From Buchnera aphidicola (Cinara cf. splendens/pseudotsugae 3390) (GTDB taxonomy: Bacteria > Pseudomonadota > Gammaproteobacteria > Enterobacterales > Enterobacteriaceae), in assembly GCF_900698845.1 (NCBI RefSeq), contig NZ_LR217692.1, positions 380,778 to 444,777 of the forward strand: a DNA stretch of 64,000 nt. The letters run 5' to 3'. Shown one piece after another: positions 59,896-64,000 of this stretch; the first letter of the stretch is position 1, and the number at the start of each line of letters is the position of its first letter. Under the pieces are notes generated by a model. The model did not search any database. It was not told the origin of the DNA and saw only the letters and a program-made list of their open reading frames with translations. Position numbers and translations under genes: made by a program.

Positions 59896-61399
59896 AAAAA
59901 AAAAAAATTATCATAGGAATAGATTTCGGAACTACATGTTGTTTAGTATCCACAGTAATAAATAATAAAATAATAGTTTTGGATATATTCAATAAAAAAA
60001 AATTTTTTCCTACAATTGTACATTTTAAAAAAAATAGTACTGCTATAGGTTGGAAAGCTCAAAAATTCTTAAGTACAGACGTTGAAAATACCATTACATC
60101 TATAAAAAGATTCATTGGAATTTCATATTCTGAATTAAAAAAAAAAAAATAAATATTCCGTATAAAATATCCACTAATAAAGATAAAGAATTAGTTTTTC
60201 ATACAAATATAGGAAAAATGACTGTTTCTGATATTATTCAAAAAATTTTTACTTATATAAAAAATAAAATAGAAAAAAATTTTAAAAAATCTATTTGTGG
60301 AACTATCATAACAGTTCCAGCTTATTTCAATAATATACAGAAAAAAACAATCCGAAAATCTGCAAAAGTAATTAATTTAAAACTATTACGATTATTAAAC
60401 GAACCAACTGCAGCTGCTATTGCTTACGGTTTAGAAAAAAAAAGAAAAGGATTTATTTGCGTATATGATATAGGTGGAGGAACATTCGATGTATCTATTT
60501 TAAAAATATCAGAAGGAATTTTTGAAGTTCTTGCAACTAATGGTGATTGTCACTTAGGAGGAGATGATTTTGATAATTTATTAGCTCATTTTTTATACTC
60601 TAAAATGAAAAAAAAAACCAAAATTACTGATGTTTTGTTTAAAGAATTGCTTATTATTGCTGAAAAAGTTAAAATTCAATTAAGTAAAAAATCATCTGTT
60701 ACAATTAAATTTTTACATTCAAAAATAAATTGTTCAATTTTAGAATTTAATGTATTAATTTATCCTTATATTAAGAAAACACTAAATATATTAAAACAAG
60801 CATTACAAGATGCTAATGTTAAAAAATCAAATATAAAAGATATAATTTTAGTTGGTGGATCCACTTATATTCCATTAATTCGTAAAAAAATTCACAATTT
60901 TTTTAAAAAGAAAACTTTACAATTACTTAATCCAGTAGAAGTAGTTGCTCATGGAGCAGGATTACAAGCAAATTTTTTATATCACAAAAAAAACAAAAGT
61001 ATTCAATCAATATTATTATTAGATATAGTCTCTATTTCTATAGGAATTGAATTATTAGGTGGAATTATGGAAAAAATGATAATAAAAGGATCAAAAATAC
61101 CAACTGAAGTAGTAAAAATATTTACTACATTTAAAGACAACCAGACAGGATTTTGCATAAATATTTTTCAAGGAGAAAGTAAATACGTAAAAAATTGTAC
61201 ACTACTTAAAAAATTTAAAATTCAAAAATTGCCGCCTAAAAAAGCAGGAGAAATAAAAATAATGATTGCATTTCGTATAGATGCAGATAATTTATTATCT
61301 GTAACAGCGCAGGAACAAATATCTAAAATTAAACATAGAATCCAAATGGACACTGTATATCACAAAAAAAATATCAATAAAAAAATTAATACACATTAA
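59892..61399 (+). pseudogene. hscA: Chaperone HscA, frame broken in an A13 tract and lid truncated
   Basis: Hsp70-type chaperone that releases clusters from IscU. Frame 0 gives IGIDFGTTCCLVST to ISYSELKKKK and stops at 60152 because of A13 (60137-60149). One A more or two fewer joins it to NIPYKIS, TVPAYFNN, RLLNEPTAAAIAYG, VYDIGGGTFDVSIL, LVGGSTYIPL and the substrate-binding beta domain (FTTFKDNQTGF). The joined protein would have about 502 residues against 616 in E. coli. It ends just after the beta domain (QMDTVYHKKNI), so the C-terminal helical lid is missing. The IscU binding motif is intact in IscU, which suggests that selection continued until recently. Confidence 0.85.
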
Positions 61400-61502
61400 A
61401 TTATTAAAACTACTCAAAAAAAGATATAAAAAAATCAAAAGATTTTTTATAATAAACGTAATAATTATATTACATTAATCATGTTAATTATGGAGAGACG
61501 GT

Positions 61503-61835
61503 ATGCCAAAAGTAATCTTTTATCCTCATAAATTTATACTACCGAAAGGACTATCAGTACAAGGAAAAACTGGAGAAACAATTCTTGACATAGCTTTATT
61601 TAATAAAATTAAAATGGAACATGCATGTGAAAAATCATGTGCATGTTGTACATGTCACTGCATTATCAGAAAAGGTTTTTCCTCTTTATCGCCGTGTCAA
61701 GAAAATGAAGAAGATTTATTAGATAAAGCATGGGGTTTAGAAAAATATAGCCGATTAGGGTGTCAAGCTCGTTTAGGAAAAGAAAGTATAGAAGTAGAAA
61801 TACCATTATATCATGTAAATCATGTCAATGAATAA
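61503..61835 (+). CDS. fdx: [2Fe-2S] ferredoxin, ISC type
   Basis: Electron donor for Fe-S cluster assembly. The cluster cysteines are C42, C48 and C51 in HACEKSCACCTC and C87 in RLGCQA; DKAWGLE is diagnostic of the ISC ferredoxin. It is 110 residues. ATG 61503 follows GGAGAGA. Last gene of the isc cluster here; iscX is absent. Fpr at 45517 is its likely reductase. Confidence 0.97.
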   Translation: MPKVIFYPHKFILPKGLSVQGKTGETILDIALFNKIKMEHACEKSCACCTCHCIIRKGFSSLSPCQENEEDLLDKAWGLEKYSRLGCQARLGKESIEVEIPLYHVNHVNE

Positions 61836-61847
61836 ATTAAATTATCT

Positions 61848-63212
61848 TCAATTTTTTTTATGAATATAAGGATTAACACTATTTTTAAAAAATAACTTTA
61901 TGGGTGTATTCTGGATTTGTAAGTTTCTTTGAAAAAAATGCATTAAATATTTTTTATATGTTAACGGTATATATTGTATTTGTGTACCGTGAATAATAAT
62001 AAATATTGGATTTTTATTTCCAAAATGTGCATATTTTAATCGTATTACTTTTCCAGTTATACCCGAAGGTAAAGGATGTTGTAAAACTGCTTTATTTAAA
62101 ATTCTTGTTAAGTATGATGTACTGAAATTTTTTAAAGATTCTTTATAAATAATATTTATTTGATTTAAAATTTTATTTAATCCTATTTTATATAATGCAG
62201 ATACATAAATAATAGAAATATTTTTAATAAATTGTAAACGATTATAAATAAAATTTTTAATCTTTGTTTTTTGGTGAGGTGGTATTAAATCCCATTTATT
62301 AAGTACAATAAAAAAAGATTTTCCAGATTTAATAGTACTATTTATTATAGATAAATCTTGCGCGCATACTCCTATAGAAGAGTCTATTACTATACCTACT
62401 ATTTGATTCAATTGAATAGATTTAATAGAATTTTTTTCAGATAAATACTCTAAAAAAGTATTTTTTTTATTTGTTTTTTTAATTCCTGCAGTGTCTGTAA
62501 AAATATATTCAATATTTTTAATATATAATGAATCTTTTATAATATCTCTTGTTGTTCCTGGAATAGAACTAGTAATCATTCTATTTTTATTTAATAAACC
62601 ATTAATTATACTGGACTTACCTGAATTAGGTTTTCCTAAAAAACAAATACTTACACAAACTTTAGGTTGTGATGAATCATATAAAATTTTTTGATTGTAA
62701 TCATTTTTAAAAAATTTTTTATAAAACGTCCATATTTTTTTAAAAAAATCAGATATTCCGATACGGTGTAGTATAGAAATTTTACATATTGTTTTAATTC
62801 CAAAATCATAAAAATCAATTATATTACTATGTAAATTTTCTCTATCAATTTTATTTATTAATAAAAAAATTGGTTTGTTTGTTTTTCTGATTTTTTCTAG
62901 TATAAAAAAATCTAAATTGTTTATTCCTGTGTACGCGTCAACTACAAAAATCAAAAAATTCGATTCACGTACTGCTATTTTTGTCTGTTTATACGACTCT
63001 ATTTGTATAAATTCTTTTCTTTCTACATATTCAATACCTGATGTGTCAATAATACAAAATTGACGATTTTTAAGAAAAAAAAAACCATAATTTCTATCTC
63101 TTGTAGTCTGTACAGTATCACTTACAAGAGAAGAATTTTCTCGTGTTAAAAAATTAAATATACTAGATTTTCCTACATTTGATCTACCCACCAAAGTTAT
63201 TTTTAGGGTCAT
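61848..63212 (-). CDS. der: Ribosome assembly GTPase Der (EngA)
   Basis: Double GTPase needed for 50S maturation. The first G domain has GRSNVGKSS (about 8-16), TTRDRNYG, DTSGIE and NKID; the second has GKPNSGKSS, GTTRD, DTAGIK and NKWD. A C-terminal KH-like domain ends FKNSVNPYIHKKN. ATG 63212 overlaps the yfgM stop (TAATG), giving 454 residues; the acidic linker and the basic tail of the E. coli protein are shortened. The frame extends into yfgM without homology. Confidence 0.95.
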   Translation of the reverse strand: MTLKITLVGRSNVGKSSIFNFLTRENSSLVSDTVQTTRDRNYGFFFLKNRQFCIIDTSGIEYVERKEFIQIESYKQTKIAVRESNFLIFVVDAYTGINNLDFFILEKIRKTNKPIFLLINKIDRENLHSNIIDFYDFGIKTICKISILHRIGISDFFKKIWTFYKKFFKNDYNQKILYDSSQPKVCVSICFLGKPNSGKSSIINGLLNKNRMITSSIPGTTRDIIKDSLYIKNIEYIFTDTAGIKKTNKKNTFLEYLSEKNSIKSIQLNQIVGIVIDSSIGVCAQDLSIINSTIKSGKSFFIVLNKWDLIPPHQKTKIKNFIYNRLQFIKNISIIYVSALYKIGLNKILNQINIIYKESLKNFSTSYLTRILNKAVLQHPLPSGITGKVIRLKYAHFGNKNPIFIIIHGTQIQYIPLTYKKYLMHFFQRNLQIQNTPIKLFFKNSVNPYIHKKN

Positions 63213-63709
63213 TACTGCGATCTCTTTTTTAACAGAATAAATTTTTTGTATTGTTGAAAAAAATCGTTCCATTCACTATTATTAACTGTTCTAATAATAT
63301 CTAGAGCAGAAGAAAAATCTTTTTTCTTAACATAAATTTTTACTAAATTTAGTTTGATATATAAAATCAAATTTTCTTCTTGAGTAATAAACAAAGTTTT
63401 TTTTAAAATATTAATAGCTTGCGTATATTTTTTTTGTGAAAAAAATTGTTTAGATAAATTAATACCAACTAATATAGAATATATATTTTTATTATTGTTA
63501 AAAAATTTTTGTTTAGTACTAATTAAGTCAACTTTCTTTTTTTGCAAATTATCTGCTATTTCTTTAAATTCTTCAATATTTTTATTATTGTTTTTTAATT
63601 TATAATTTCTTCCCATTACAATTGTACAGATTGATAATGAAAATAAACCCACACAAAAAAACAAGTAAAAATACTTTTTTAAAAAAATCATAAATTTATT
63701 TTTTTTCAT
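63212..63709 (-). CDS. yfgM: YfgM-like membrane-anchored periplasmic protein
   Basis: YfgM is an ancillary component of the Sec translocon that works with PpiD. Here a short basic N-terminus is followed by one membrane segment (about residues 12-34, YFYLFFCVGLFSLSICTIVM) and a TPR-like helical region (SILVGINLSKQFFSQKKYTQ, ALDIIRTVNNSEWN). From ATG 63709 it has 165 residues against 206 in E. coli, lacking the C-terminal part. Next to der as in E. coli; bamB, which lies between them there, is lost. Confidence 0.85.
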   Translation of the reverse strand: MKKNKFMIFLKKYFYLFFCVGLFSLSICTIVMGRNYKLKNNNKNIEEFKEIADNLQKKKVDLISTKQKFFNNNKNIYSILVGINLSKQFFSQKKYTQAINILKKTLFITQEENLILYIKLNLVKIYVKKKDFSSALDIIRTVNNSEWNDFFQQYKKFILLKKRSQ

Positions 63710-63940
63710 ATATATTAACACTAATTTTCTCAAGAATAAGTCATTTTTAAGTTATCAAAAATAATAACACATTTTTTTTATTTTTCCAAATGTTTTTAAG
63801 ATATTTTAAAATACATTTTCTTTTTTTTTAAATCATGGTTTTCTAATTTTATTTTTTTTTTGATTTGGTTTTATGTTTTACATGATTTATTTATACATTT
63901 GTTTTATTTATGTGTCTATATGTTTTTGTTTTTTTATTTA

Positions 63941-64000
63941 TATAAATATATATATAAATATATAAATATATATATAAATATATAAATATATAAATATATA
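63941..64000. repeat. AT tandem repeat at the window end
   Basis: Two identical 20-base copies (63941-63960 and 63961-63980) are followed by degenerate 8-10 base units of the same TATAAATA type to the end of the window. The 231 bases before it (63710-63940) hold no gene and are unusually T-rich on the plus strand. The repeat may continue beyond the window. Confidence 0.85.

Noticed and set aside
63213..63272. 20-codon upstream extension of der into yfgM
   Set aside because: The Der G1 motif starts right after ATG 63212, and the TAATG overlap is a normal operon junction.
1..64000. Search for CRISPR arrays, insertion sequences, phage genes, toxin-antitoxin pairs and rRNA
   Set aside because: No direct repeat-spacer arrays, transposase frames, phage genes or rRNA segments are visible in the window.

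Overview
The window looks like a chromosome segment of an insect endosymbiont of the Buchnera aphidicola type (Enterobacterales). The DNA is extremely AT-rich with long A/T homopolymers. Nearly every gene is a short, lysine- and asparagine-rich ortholog of an Escherichia coli gene. Blocks of E. coli gene order survive, with neighbours cleanly deleted (for example damX, dam, gph, iscR, iscA, priB, bamB, leuT). There are no mobile elements, phage, CRISPR arrays or toxin systems. Retained genes serve translation and essential amino acid supply (aroE, aroB, aroK, ilvC, ilvD, dapF), as expected of a nutritional symbiont. Buchnera is my best placement; another insect symbiont of the same order is possible.

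Layout. 1-1810: aroE (cut by the window edge), then def-fmt in the opposite direction. 1918-15680, minus strand: the complete alpha, spc and S10 ribosomal protein operons with rpoA, secY and rpmJ. 15936-21435, minus: tusD-tusC-tusB-rpsL-rpsG-fusA-tuf. 21677-25243, minus: aroK-aroB-rpe-trpS. 25462-36276: tRNA-Ser, nfuA/bioH, ssb/dusA, dnaB, ruvX, hemW/trmB, mutY-yggX/sbcB. 36366-43423: tRNA-Asn, tRNA-Ile2, a decayed dut, rpsF-rpsR-rplI, miaA, pgi, orn, tRNA-Gly, rpmE, hslV. 43437-49032: hslU, zapB, fpr, an acidic orphan gene, dapF, cyaY. 49057-57325, minus: tRNA-Arg/His/Pro, rho, trxA, rep, ilvC, ilvD, tRNA-Trp. 57584-63709: iscS-iscU-hscB-hscA-fdx and yfgM-der. The last 60 bases are an AT tandem repeat.

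How it fits together. The ribosomal block supplies the translation core. Shikimate, branched-chain and diaminopimelate enzymes make amino acids for the host. Iron-sulfur genes are strikingly frequent (iscS, iscU, hscB, hscA, fdx, nfuA, cyaY, yggX, fpr), and clients such as ilvD, hemW and mutY lie in the same window.

The most interesting signal is homopolymer instability. Three genes that should be useful (dapF, hscA, ruvX) have reading frames broken exactly inside A tracts of 10, 13 and 18 bases. mutY and yggX are joined into one frame at an A9 tract whose A8 version would give separate ATGA-overlapping genes. Intact rpsS and hscB carry A14 and A15 tracts. Transcriptional slippage could make functional products from these loci; sequencing error at homopolymers is the main competing explanation. 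Other highlights are a 299-residue acidic, lysine-poor orphan protein between fpr and dapF with a good sigma-70-like promoter upstream, a dUTPase frame that has lost its catalytic motifs, an HscA without its C-terminal lid, and an 84-base nested palindrome between zapB and fpr.
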